A stretch of 64,000 nucleotides of DNA from Cylicocyclus nassatus (taxonomy: Eukaryota; Nematoda; Chromadorea; Rhabditida; Strongylidae). Where the stretch lies: assembly GCA_958299035.1 (NCBI GenBank), contig CATQJL010000305.1, positions 76,228,792 to 76,292,791 on the forward strand. Direction: 5' to 3'. Below, piece by piece: positions 1-9,251 of the stretch (position 1 is its first letter; each line of letters opens with the position of its first letter). The notes beneath the pieces are model-generated. The model was not told the origin of the DNA, searched no databases, and saw only the letters and a list, made by a program, of their open reading frames with translations. The translations under genes and the position numbers were made by a program.

Positions 1-855
1 TCCAGGTAAACCGTAGTAAGTGAATTCCCAGCATTTGTCAGAAATGTGATTGCATCGTCAAAAAGGCTAAAAGTACTCGTAAAAAGTTGTCTAATGGAAT
101 CAGCGTGCATGAAAACCCTAGTACACGATTTTTTAGATTTTTTGAAAAAACTTTTGTCAAATGGCATATTTCACAATAGATCCACATGCTAGAAGTTCAT
201 ACCGTGATCCTATAGTAACGAACAGCGATCGGTGATTCGCTCCATACTACAAATCTAAGTTGAACCTCGCTCTACTGAATGGTGCTTCAAGCTCGGCGAA
301 AGACATGAAAGCAACGGAGTTATTAACGATTAAACAGTGTTCACATTTTTTTGGGACACCCTGTATAAGATAGAAGTGTGATCTAGGAAGGAAATGACGC
401 CCTGTGAATAAACAACATGGTAGGAATCACTCGAAAACGTTCGGATGAACTCGAATTAGACCTACAATGCTTACTAGATGGTGCTTAAGCTTGCACACTT
501 TTGTGTAGCGATTAACATGATTTTACGAATCAAAGTGCACGAAGTTTAGCTTTAGAAAAGCTCATAACTTTTTTCAGAACAACGCATCGCAGATATAGAA
601 GGTATATCTGTGATCAGCTTTTTAAGCTCCATCCACAGGTATAAATCTCCTTTCGAATCGCAACCTCGACTAAGTGAACTTCCCTTGTTAGTAAAGTCCG
701 GGACGCGCATCCGGCCACGCGAGCGACGCATACGCGGGCGTACAAACTCCAACGATGAAAAAGCTCGAATGCCGCACTCGCAAACGCTTCACAATCACTA
801 TTCGCCAGGGACCAGCCTCTACTTGCAATACAAATATTCTACAATTTTATTCCAG
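1..855. other. Intron/repeat DNA upstream of protease last exon
   Basis: No gene was recognised. The stretch is probably the end of the long last intron of the protease gene. About 186-275 resembles 51768-51860 (shared GCGATCGGTGAT core). About 560-660 belongs to a dispersed repeat also seen near 10060, 11670 and 13380. From about 540 rightward the DNA resembles 29560-29824, as part of the protease-region duplication. Confidence 0.45.
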
Positions 856-1122
856 CTCAATGCCTCCTACTCCCTTTACACGCTCGACTGCAATGCGGAC
901 GCTGAAGTGACCATCACAATCGCTGGGAAGGACTACCCTATCACAGCTAAAAACTTGCTCGTTCACCTTAATGAAAAGACTTGTGTTTTGGGACTCAAGC
1001 CAACAATCGGCGCTTCTTTAGGACCACAATGGATCCTTGGTGGCCCATTCCTGCGGGAATACTGTAATATTCATGACATATCCAACAAAAGGATCGGTTT
1101 CGCTAGACCAGTTGAAAAGTGA
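856..1122 (+). CDS. Pepsin-family (A1) aspartic protease, last exon (partial gene)
   Basis: This is the final coding exon of an aspartic endopeptidase. It starts after a TTCCAG acceptor ending at 855 and runs 88 codons to a TGA at 1120-1122. It encodes the C-terminal lobe: a YSLYTLDC segment, then a conserved [11 protein letters not shown] strand and a final RIGFA motif. In pepsin and cathepsin D relatives the WILGD-F-R-Y and N-RIGFA segments close the C-terminal domain. The exon has the same length as the last exon at 29825-30091 and is very similar to it. An AATAAA lies at 1146-1151, just past the stop. The exon with the second catalytic DTG and all earlier exons would lie to the left of the window. 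The open frame extends upstream of 856 to 610, but that part does not look like protease and the acceptor marks the likely exon edge. Confidence 0.8.
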   Translation, partial: LNASYSLYTLDCNADAEVTITIAGKDYPITAKNLLVHLNEKTCVLGLKPTIGASLGPQWILGGPFLREYCNIHDISNKRIGFARPVEK

Positions 1123-1890
1123 TAGTCTTGATTCATTGATTTCATAATAAAGAATGGCAAGAGTTTGCACTTACATGTTGACAAGTTGCAGATTGAGGCG
1201 AGTGATTGTGGTGGGTGTGAGAGTACAGATTTGCAGCAAGGCTGGTGGGATTTCTAGGTAAGCGTCGTCCCTCCTCGAGAGGTTTTCCGAAATGGATGCG
1301 GCTATCAGGCGCAAAAAGGCTACAGTTTCGGAGGTGCCAACACTCGCGTTGGGCTGCTAACAGCCTCCCCCCTGCTCTTTCACAAGTCTGTACTATATGG
1401 GTATGATTGATCCCGAAACTAGGTGTTTTAAGTTTGCATTGCTATTAGCACAGTTTGGTTTTCGACATCATGCTCATGATAGTCTCTTCACATTCTCTTT
1501 CTGCTAGAGTATCCGTGGCTGCCCCTACCATTTAACAAAAGTCCTTGACGACTAATAAGGGCGTTCTTCTTCTTCGAAGTTGGTTTGTAACAGTTCTTCT
1601 AGGTCATTGAGCAGTTGTTAGGCCCTTCATTTTTTCTCAGCACTTCGGTCTTTGGCTGCCCATAGAAGATAATACATAAGCGGCTCGTAGGAATTATGGC
1701 TTGCGGGGGTTGTGGGCCGTTTGTTAAAATATCGGGCTGCAGGCTCCTCATTGGGCCGTTCTTTCTTCTTATCAGTCTGAGGGGGGAGGGAGGGTTTAAG
1801 ACAATATTATCGGATAATTGCATTCTATTAGAGTGCACGCGATTTTGTTCTGGATCTCTAATTTCTCGTCTGCTCAATACATTTCTGCCA
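1123..1890. repeat. Downstream flank of protease copy 1, duplicated at about 30092-30910
   Basis: No gene was recognised. Blocks of this non-coding DNA align by eye with the DNA following the second protease gene. Shared pieces include the stretch just after the stop (TTGATTCATTGATT, then AATAAA), the CCTCCTCGAG block near 1275, and the pieces around 1480-1640. The similarity continues past the exon, so the duplicated unit is genomic DNA rather than a processed transcript. Confidence 0.6.
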
Positions 1891-2915
1891 TGAGCTTAGT
1901 GGTAGAAATCTCAAGTTTTTCACGGGAGAGAGAGAAGGGGGAGTCGATCGCGTATAATGGTGTCAATTACGCACTCCGAAATCCTTCTCAAATATTTAAG
2001 CGTGCTACGTCTACGAGTCATTATTTCTCAAAGACAGTTCAAATTAAAATAAAGTCACTTGCGAAAAACTCCAAGTAGACCACCTTCAAAAATTTTGCAA
2101 GCATAGGCTACCTTTCGCTGGGACCCACTTATAAGGTTGACACGTCATGTCAGTATAGATTGACGGTTCACTTCGTTGTCCGAATATCCGATTATAAACC
2201 CTTTTCTTGTGTATTTAAGCAGCTGAGCCTACCTAAAAGCTGTTTTTTATTGTGACTAAAGACCAAATGTACTTTGAAATCTAGTAATGCAACGATATAG
2301 TTTATTGGCACGATAACAAAAATGTGATGACTAAGTGTTGTTTAATACTTCACTAAACTACCTAAAAAGTATTACTCAAGAAATCTACATAAATCGTCGG
2401 TAGATTAATTAGTGAGGACTTTCTTGCACTTCTTAGAATGTCTATGACCGAAGCCTTATTCTGAGTGGAAATTCCAGGGTTTTTCAGAGTAAGAAATGTA
2501 ACAAGTGCTCACATTGGAAACGCAGTTGAAAACAAAAAGAAAGCGGAAAATTTGATGATCGTATCCCTTCGTATGAGACTCACAAGAGCTGTTATTGGCA
2601 GTCATATAGAGATAAAAAGCATTTTCTGAATTGCAATTGCGTCCAAGATACAAACAACGACACAAAAAGTCAGAATCAATAAGAAATTCGAACGGTGGAT
2701 CCCAATCGGCCTCTGTAATTTGCCTACTCAAGTATCACGGGATTTCTGGCGAAAAGCTTAGGAAGTACCAAGTGGGCTGATATGATATGACAAATATAAA
2801 GATTTCAAATATATTATTCGAAAGTGATAGTAAAAATCCTGATTCAAAAGCATAGGTCTGTTTGGATTGGGTCAACTTCTGCATTATAAGTTTGCAGTTA
2901 CTCTCACACCACTGA
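1891..2915. other. Unassigned AT-rich DNA
   Basis: I see no supported gene, RNA or complete repeat. Short open frames on both strands lack recognisable motifs and splice signals. Confidence 0.3.
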
Positions 2916-3234
2916 CTCAGACAATCGCCGGGGCAGGCGGGCACCGGAAAAATAGATTGCTGATCTCTCGCACCCCGCTCGCGGATTTTTTGGAAAGCAA
3001 TCAGGACTTTTCGGAAGACCGCTTGCTGAGTTCTCGATTCCTCAGAGATTCAGCAATATATCTGCAAAAGATAAGAGCGAAAAAAAATTCAACAGGCGGT
3101 CTCTTAAAAATCCGCTGACTCAGCAAGCGGCCTTCCGAAAAGTCCCGATTGCTTTGCAAAAAATCCGCGAGCGGGGTGCGAGAAATCAGCAATCTATTTT
3201 TCCGGTGCCCGCCTGCCCCCAGCGATTGTCTGAG
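2916..3234. mobile_element. Fold-back MITE, CTCAGACAATCGC family, copy 1
   Basis: The 319-bp segment begins CTCAGACAATCGC and ends with its reverse complement. The arms continue inward as near-perfect inverted repeats through a GGCAGGCGGGCACCGG block and an AAGCGG block. A 2-bp GA flanks both ends (2914-2915 and 3235-3236), which fits a 2-bp target duplication. It has no coding capacity: the open frames crossing it on both strands simply read the palindrome. Three further members share the terminal motif (33913-34500, 38349-38935, 59163-59786). The palindromic structure and shared ends suggest a non-autonomous DNA transposon; the mobilising transposase is not in the window. Confidence 0.8.
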
Positions 3235-3974
3235 GAATGGATTTAAAAAAAGATTCAGCAGATATGGTTTCATCATAAATTCGCAGAACAAGCTAAACAA
3301 GTGATTGATACGACAGATATATGGAGCAGAGCACCGAATGTATTTTAGGACGTTCTGATAACAAAGTTTGAAACTAAAGAGTAATGAAGTTCTTAAGAGT
3401 TTGCGAGTCTTATAAGAAAGTACGATTTCGATTTTCAGCCGAGTTTAGAAAGCAGCTTTATAGTTTTTCTCTTCACCATTGAGTATAATGTGTAATAGCA
3501 AATATTCTGCGAACATTACAAACTGCAAAACTCTGGTTAGAAATGCTGCGAAATAAAATCAGTAAAAATGGCAAAAGGATAAAGATTTTCTGAGCAATGC
3601 TAGTCGGAGCACACGAATTTCCAATAAAAATGCGTAAAATGGTTATCATCATTCACAAAAGTATGAAAAAGAATTTGGTGGGTTTCTGCACAAAGGAGAT
3701 GAGATACACAAAGTTAAATCGAAAAAGGAAAGCAAATGTAGACTATCATTTAATTGATATTGCATCGGTCCATGTTGTTGAAAAATGGGACGATATTGAT
3801 GATCTTCGCCATTAGCTTCAATGAAATCATGCTTTTGTAAAAAAAAAACTAAGGCGCGGTCTGTCATCCGTTACTTACAGTAAGATTTTTGCCCGTAAAT
3901 AAGAAAATCTGGTGTTGAAAAACCCTAATATAGTAGTACGTATGGAGTCAACAGTACTGCATGAAATACAGCTG
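3235..3974. other. Unassigned DNA left of LTR element; weak exon-like ORF
   Basis: A + strand open frame of 72 codons at 3597-3815 is Lys-rich and has a faint resemblance to an aspartic-protease propeptide (HEFPIKMRK). No splice context was confirmed, so it is not called. The last four bases (3971-3974, GCTG) are the left target duplication of the LTR element. Confidence 0.25.
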
Positions 3975-4336
3975 TGTAACCGGGGGTGTCTAGTGGTATA
4001 GCGGTTTTAACCGGATCGATAGACAACACGGATGGAACGACTAATAATTTATCTCAGAAAAACGGCAACAAACAACAATGAACAACAATGCGTAACTTGA
4101 ACAAGGCCTAACAACGAAACGACGGGCTTTACCCTCTTGACCACTTCGGCAGGCTTACTGGTTACTCTCTATCTAAGGGGGAGATCCGCCTCTCTTCGAC
4201 GGAGTTAGCTCCCGCTAGCGCTTCTTCAGCGCACTCCGAGGCCTCCCCCTGACTACCTGTATTTATACCCTGCCGAAGGGGTCAAGGCGGGCTTTCTTCC
4301 CGCCAATACTAAAATCCCGATCTACCCGATCTGACA
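3975..4336 (-). repeat. 3' LTR of the gag-protease element
   Basis: This 362-bp copy appears identical to 7743-8104 and is preceded on the - strand by a purine-rich tract. The last open frame of the element runs 74 bases into it and stops at 4263, so the protein C-terminus is encoded by the LTR itself. Confidence 0.93.
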
Positions 4337-4841
4337 CTCCTCCCCTCCGGGGAGCCGGCGTCCTCGGCGGCGGTGGCGACAGTTCCTGCAGTTCTGCTCT
4401 CGGGGCTCTTCTCCTGATGGTGTCGTACAGATAGCGCGCATAAGCCACTCCACGATAGGTCGAATAGAACTGAAAACTGCATTCTGGTGAGCCTGCTTCC
4501 ATAAATATTTTTCCGTCTTCAATTTTCGCTGTCGCTAAAGTTATGAGCTGGTCTGGCCCAGCGTATGTCTTCAATGTGGCGTCTAATAGAGTCCAGAGTT
4601 CCATCATGACTTTCCAAATATGGGCATTATTGCTTACCACCGGTGGCCAAACCGATACTATAAGCCCACCCTCTTCTAGATACTTCTTGCACGCCACAAC
4701 TGCTCCAGTGATGGCCTCGTCCTCTCTCCTGGTGTCTATTGGCCAAACAATAATCCAGACGCGAAAATTCTTTAATTTCTCAAGCTCTTCCTTCAGCTGG
4801 CTATACTGTACTATCACTTTGGTCATTACACCGCATCTCAT
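4263..4841 (-). CDS. Unknown domain, copy 2 (LTR element ORF3)
   Basis: The 192-codon frame begins at an ATG overlapping the previous stop and ends inside the 3' LTR. Residues 1-150 repeat the domain in 4838-6043: CGV-TKV, SQLKE, VWIIVWP, RREDEAI, CKKYLEEGG-IVSVWPP. They end in a YARYLYDTIRRR segment whose equivalent in copy 1 lies in another frame. The alternation of short hydrophobic strands and charged helices suggests an alpha/beta fold (inference). I do not recognise the family. The C-terminal tail after an Arg/Pro-rich stretch is LTR-encoded. In an ordinary Gypsy-like element this position would hold reverse transcriptase. Confidence 0.6.
   Translation of the reverse strand: MRCGVMTKVIVQYSQLKEELEKLKNFRVWIIVWPIDTRREDEAITGAVVACKKYLEEGGLIVSVWPPVVSNNAHIWKVMMELWTLLDATLKTYAGPDQLITLATAKIEDGKIFMEAGSPECSFQFYSTYRGVAYARYLYDTIRRRAPRAELQELSPPPPRTPAPRRGGVSDRVDRDFSIGGKKARLDPFGRV
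4337..4348 (-). other. Polypurine tract
   Basis: The - strand reads GGAGGGGAGGAG directly before the TGTCAG start of the 3' LTR. That is the expected position and composition for the plus-strand priming site of an LTR retrotransposon. Confidence 0.75.
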
Positions 4842-6043
4842 TCCATCCCTTTCCAGTGCTGCTGCGCACTTGCTGAGCTTTGCACCGGGAACTCTCCTGC
4901 GAATGTCGTTGTAGAGGTAGCGCGCATATCCATCTCCATCCCTGAAGTACGTGTCGCATACCTGAAAAGAATTTTGGAGTCCATCTGCTTCTCTGTTCTG
5001 TTCCCACTTTCTGTTCTTGAGGGAGTCAACGTGAATAACTGATTCGAGTTTGCCCGTTTCTTCAGTACTGATTCAATCACCGTCCACACTTTTGACTTCG
5101 TTTTCCACATATCAGTCTTCTTGAACAATGGTGGCGGCCACACGGATACAATCTTTCCTCCTTCTTCGAGGTACTTCTTGCATATCCGCAATGTCTCAAT
5201 GATAGCCTCATCCTCCCTTCTTGGGTTCATGGGCCATACTATGATCCACATACGACAGTTCTTCAAGTATTTCAACGCTTCTTTGAGTTGACTGAATGAT
5301 ACTGCCACCTTGGTCAGTACTCCGCACTGTTTCAACTCAACTTCCTCAAGTGCTGCTGCAGGTGTCGGTGCAATAAACGCAACAGGACGTTCCTTCTCAG
5401 AACTGAGTCCTTCCTCACTGCGTGTCTTTTCAACTCTGACTCCTTTCTGTGCCTCTCCGCACATTTTTTGATCGCTTCTGGAAGGGGTATGCTTTTTGCT
5501 GCCCTTCCTACATGTCGACTTCTTCCAGCGCTCGCAAGCTTCCTCTGGCCGGATTCCTTTGTCTGTTTTGACATCTCTTTTTTTCTCAATCAAAGTTTTC
5601 TTGTTGACAATTACAGGCCTATCCTTCTCTGAGATAGATCTGTTCACAGTTATGGTACCTTGCTGGATCTTTGCTCTTACTGAGGTGGTGTTTCTCTTGT
5701 GTGGAGGCACCATCTTCTTCTTTGCTTTTACTTTGACTTCAGGCTTCTTGTGTATCACTACTTCCACCCCTAGACTCGTCAATGCATTTGTGCCAATGAG
5801 TACTTCCTCATTCGTATCGTCCGAAACATGAAAGGCTACTTCCTTTTTGCATCCACCTTCTAGTTCAACTTCTACTTTTACACCTCCGAGAAAGCTCATA
5901 ACATGGTTGGATGCATCGTATATGCTTTCTTCCACAATGTCGAAAGTCTGAAGTGACTCGACATCGTAGCCACTGTTCCTGGCTTCTATAAGCACGTTCA
6001 CGGGTAGTATACTTATCTCTGAGCCCGTGTCTAAAAGTGTCAA
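4838..6043 (-). CDS. Retropepsin plus unknown domain, copy 1 (LTR element ORF2)
   Basis: The frame of about 401 codons begins without an ATG (TTG at 6043) and overlaps the end of gag, so it is probably reached by -1 frameshifting. Its first residues contain the retropepsin active-site motif LLDTGSEISILP. About 80 residues on, LIGTNALTSLGV fits the ILG-D flap region of retroviral-type proteases. A long basic Lys/Arg/Glu-rich linker follows. From about residue 240 there is an unrecognised domain with MWIIVWP and YLEEGGKIVSVWPP motifs. A similar domain is encoded by the next frame (4263-4841). Comparison of the copies shows that the 3' end of this one continues in a different frame from about 5015-5045, so a small indel probably breaks it. 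It overlaps the next ORF through an ATGA stop/start. Confidence 0.7.
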   Translation of the reverse strand: MTLLDTGSEISILPVNVLIEARNSGYDVESLQTFDIVEESIYDASNHVMSFLGGVKVEVELEGGCKKEVAFHVSDDTNEEVLIGTNALTSLGVEVVIHKKPEVKVKAKKKMVPPHKRNTTSVRAKIQQGTITVNRSISEKDRPVIVNKKTLIEKKRDVKTDKGIRPEEACERWKKSTCRKGSKKHTPSRSDQKMCGEAQKGVRVEKTRSEEGLSSEKERPVAFIAPTPAAALEEVELKQCGVLTKVAVSFSQLKEALKYLKNCRMWIIVWPMNPRREDEAIIETLRICKKYLEEGGKIVSVWPPPLFKKTDMWKTKSKVWTVIESVLKKRANSNQLFTLTPSRTESGNRTEKQMDSKILFRYATRTSGMEMDMRATSTTTFAGEFPVQSSASAQQHWKGME

Positions 6044-7383
6044 TACCTTTTTTGTCCCAACATTCTCGCTTGAGTCAATGTTGTACTGCCAACAATTCCA
6101 TATGCGTCGGATTGGGAGCTCTTTACGACCATGTTCCGGCTTCTATTTATCATTGATGTCACTCCATTTGAAGTTTTGATAACGCCTTCCTTCTCCGTTT
6201 TCCCGTGCTTACAATCTCTCATCGCATTTCTGAAGTGATCACACTTGAAGCAACTTTTTTCTTCCTGATCCTCATCATAGGCACTCGAGCTACTCGTTGG
6301 CTCCTGCCTTCTCATGCCAAATTCCCTTTTATCTCTTTCCGCTGAGCTGCCTCGACTTTGGGTAATAGCTGACACATAGCCATCATTTCTAATTGCTTTC
6401 CTCCAGGACGGAGCTTGCTGTTCACTCCTCCTCTCAAATTTGCAGAATCTTCGCGACTGTTCGATCTCAATCGCAATTTCTTTTATCTTATTGTACGCCT
6501 CGGCTGGGTCCACTTGGTGTAGGATTCCCACCAGCTGCACGTATTCCGGCCATGATGTCAGATTCTCCAGCAGAATCTGCGCATATTCCATCGATCTATC
6601 CTCAATACTACATTGAGGATTAGCCTTTCTTGCTAGGTTTTCGAGGGCGACACAAAAGTCCGCGACCTCTTCGCCTGGCCTCAAGCGCATGTTCCTTAAG
6701 GCTGTCAGTGCCTTTAACCTAGCTGCTGTGGAGTCACAGGCCAGTAGTGAAGCCATCTCCCTCACTACTCTGTCAAAGCCTTGCTGTCTTACCCCCATGG
6801 GTATGCTCAGAAATAAGGACCTTGCTCGTCCTTGCAAGTGTTCATCACCTAGGACCTCTATCAGCAACTGTTCATCCTGGGCAATAGTACCATACTTTCT
6901 TCTGAACTTCCGAATGAATCTGTCAAAGTCCTCATCATCACAGCCCTTAAAGACTCCAGGATCAGGAAAAGTCATGCTTTGAAAATAGCTGAGCAACTGA
7001 TCTTCCACACCTCGATGATTGTCGAGTGGTCCATCCGACCCTCTCAACACACTGCCTTCCCTTACTGCAACTTCCGTTGCTCTGGGACCGACTATTTGGT
7101 TTAATTCGGCTGTTAGGTTCTCCAGCCTACCTAACACTGTGGCTACCTTAGCCTCCAACTCTTCTTCAAGTGGCAATCCATCAACCGATATCCCACATCG
7201 GCTAAGGACCTTGCTTACCATCCCAGGTAGCATTTCCACTTCTTTTCTGATGAACCTTATCTCCTCCATCATCAAGTGTGCTTTTCTCTCATGGATATCA
7301 TCTGCACATCTTTGCTTCTGATCCATATCCATGAACATAAATGTACTCGGCAGCGAAATGCTTCGCCTTGCCTTTACATTCAT
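6040..7383 (-). CDS. Gag polyprotein of LTR element
   Basis: The 447-codon frame encodes a Gag-like protein. Residues 1-100 contain a short helical region. The stretch around residues 140-310 has the pattern seen in nematode Gypsy-like Gag proteins: an F-KG--DEDFDRF-RKF block followed by FL-IP, R-GEEV-DF and ENLARKANP motifs. Near residues 385-400 is a zinc-knuckle remnant, CFKCDHFRNAMRDC. The C-x2-C and final C spacing is kept, but the usual Gly-His pair is replaced by Arg-Asn, so zinc binding may be impaired. The frame ends at 6040 and the protease frame starts in the -1 frame at the same point, as is usual for gag-pro junctions. Confidence 0.8.
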   Translation of the reverse strand: MNVKARRSISLPSTFMFMDMDQKQRCADDIHERKAHLMMEEIRFIRKEVEMLPGMVSKVLSRCGISVDGLPLEEELEAKVATVLGRLENLTAELNQIVGPRATEVAVREGSVLRGSDGPLDNHRGVEDQLLSYFQSMTFPDPGVFKGCDDEDFDRFIRKFRRKYGTIAQDEQLLIEVLGDEHLQGRARSLFLSIPMGVRQQGFDRVVREMASLLACDSTAARLKALTALRNMRLRPGEEVADFCVALENLARKANPQCSIEDRSMEYAQILLENLTSWPEYVQLVGILHQVDPAEAYNKIKEIAIEIEQSRRFCKFERRSEQQAPSWRKAIRNDGYVSAITQSRGSSAERDKREFGMRRQEPTSSSSAYDEDQEEKSCFKCDHFRNAMRDCKHGKTEKEGVIKTSNGVTSMINRSRNMVVKSSQSDAYGIVGSTTLTQARMLGQKRY

Positions 7384-7724
7384 CGGTAATCAACGCCGCA
7401 CGCGAAATCGCGCGTCTCAGCTGATCGGAGAGAGTCAACCACAATCGATACTCACGCTCCTATTAAGCGTGGATGATTTGATCAATAGACAATTCCCCTT
7501 TATACCTGAATTGCCTGCTCTGTATGATATGATAGCGCTTTTTTCCAGTTGATCTTAAATCTGGCCTTCTTGGCCTGTTACATACGTCACCTGCCTGATG
7601 ACGTATGGATTTCCCACCTTTTTGGTCTTTTGGTTTCGCTTTCTTGGCCTGTTCTACGCGTTCTCTGCTGTCTTGCCTCTGAGACAGTCAATATCAGTCG
7701 CCCCGTGTGTATTTTAATCGATCC

Positions 7725-7742
7725 AGGTCTGCTCGGCCCCCA
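7725..7742 (-). other. Putative tRNA primer binding site
   Basis: Immediately inside the 5' LTR the - strand reads TGGGGGCCGAGCAGACCT. The leading TGG would pair with the CCA end of a tRNA and has the expected zero-base spacing from the LTR. The tRNA was not identified. Confidence 0.5.
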
Positions 7743-8104
7743 TGTAACCGGGGGTGTCTAGTGGTATAGCGGTTTTAACCGGATCGATAGACAACACGGA
7801 TGGAACGACTAATAATTTATCTCAGAAAAACGGCAACAAACAACAATGAACAACAATGCGTAACTTGAACAAGGCCTAACAACGAAACGACGGGCTTTAC
7901 CCTCTTGACCACTTCGGCAGGCTTACTGGTTACTCTCTATCTAAGGGGGAGATCCGCCTCTCTTCGACGGAGTTAGCTCCCGCTAGCGCTTCTTCAGCGC
8001 ACTCCGAGGCCTCCCCCTGACTACCTGTATTTATACCCTGCCGAAGGGGTCAAGGCGGGCTTTCTTCCCGCCAATACTAAAATCCCGATCTACCCGATCT
8101 GACA
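7743..8104 (-). repeat. 5' LTR of the gag-protease element
   Basis: This 362-bp copy appears identical to 3975-4336. It is the 5' LTR because gag starts downstream of it on the - strand. Its outer end is adjacent to the right GCTG duplication (8105-8108). On the + strand the repeat begins TGTAACC and carries a TGGTATAGCGG sequence that fits the Pol III A-box pattern. No matching B box was confirmed nearby. Confidence 0.93.
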
Positions 8105-8108
8105 GCTG

Positions 8109-9251
8109 TTCTTTTTTCACAGATATTTCAAAATAAAGGATACAAGTTTGAAAGTCTTAAAATCAGATATAGCACACCTGAACACCGGTGGCGGACCGAG
8201 ATGTGGAAAAAGGCGGGGGAGGGGCGCCCTCTACAAGAGTAGGTGCGAGATTTTTTGAAATTTACGAAGGGTTGAAGCTTTTTTCAATTTGAGAAGGGTT
8301 ATAAAAATGTGAAAGTGACTTGTTTATTCTTGTAAATGAATAAGATAATTTCAAAATTCTTTGAAAATTCAAATTGGCGTAAAAAAGTTTCCTGGCAGTG
8401 TGCTACCGCTGCGCAATTTAATTTGAAAAAAATTTTCGCACCTTCCTCCCTCCCACCTCCTCAAAAGAAAGTCCTGGAACCCCCACTGCTAAACATCGAC
8501 ATAAATGGATGGATTCGAAATTGCTGCGTATTTTTTTTAGATTGGCGAGGTTGAGTTCCCTTAAGTTCCTCGTTTCTAGATTAGAAATGTCTCATTTTTG
8601 AGAGAATAGATTTCTTCCGCAATCGTCAAGGTGTTTGAGGAGATCGAATTTTGCAATTACCAACGAAAGATTCGAGAGTCCTTCAAGTTTGCACCATACC
8701 ATGAAAAGACTCTCAGTAAAAACTGTTGTAGCTGTAGATGATATCCTGTTTATGTCCATTTACAGCCAGGGGCATTATTCATTGTGATTCATGTCAAGCA
8801 TACATCACAGTTTTTACAAAGACTTCCTAATTCTTACTATCGGTCTGTCTATTGAAACCAACCGCGATTTTATTGCTTGCTTATTAACGAATTCACTTCA
8901 GAAAAAGATGGGAACTGTCTTGGTCTAGGAAGGCTTATAACTGATAGTGTTAAGGCGTTAGAACTCTGCTTACATTCTTACTTTCAGTCCGCAAACTCTT
9001 TATCGATTTCTCTGCCTTATTTAACATTTTCAGCACAATTTTGATCTAGTTGCCTTTTCAATATCAATTTTTCGTTCATTCTTTAGGCTTAATGCGTTGC
9101 CAACAAAAGCATTGAAAAAAGGTGATGAATAAAACAAGAACAAACTCACCATTATCACTTTAATTTTATTTAGTTCTTTTTACATTTATTATCATCGCTA
9201 TTGATGTAATAATAAGTAGTGACCCAAGGGTAGTTTGGTTCCCCTCACTAC
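8109..9251. other. Unassigned DNA right of the LTR element
   Basis: No gene or complete repeat is supported. The stretch is AT-rich with scattered short frames and presumably lies in the intergenic or 5' region between the two protease genes. Confidence 0.3.

Larger units (their letters stand above)
3975..8104 (-). mobile_element. LTR retrotransposon with gag-protease but no RT/integrase
   Basis: A complete 4130-bp element reads right to left. It is bounded by two LTRs of 362 bp (7743-8104 and 3975-4336) that I could not distinguish by eye, and by a 4-bp GCTG duplication at 3971-3974 and 8105-8108. On the - strand the LTRs start TGTCAG and end GTTACA. Directly inside the 5' LTR is a TGG-initiated putative primer binding site. 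Directly before the 3' LTR is a purine tract. Gag and protease are recognisable, but there is no reverse transcriptase, RNase H or integrase. The rest of the internal region encodes two copies of an unrecognised domain. Identical LTRs imply recent insertion. Lacking pol, it presumably depends on enzymes from a related Gypsy-like element (inference). Confidence 0.9.

Noticed and set aside
610..855. N-terminal extension of the frame ending at 1122 as a 170-residue protein
   Set aside because: The part before the acceptor at 855 has no similarity to proteases, and the homologous region at 29696-29824 has a diverged frame.
3597..3815. Possible aspartic-protease propeptide exon
   Set aside because: HEFPIKMRK is only faintly propeptide-like, no clear acceptor or donor, and no mature N-terminus follows.
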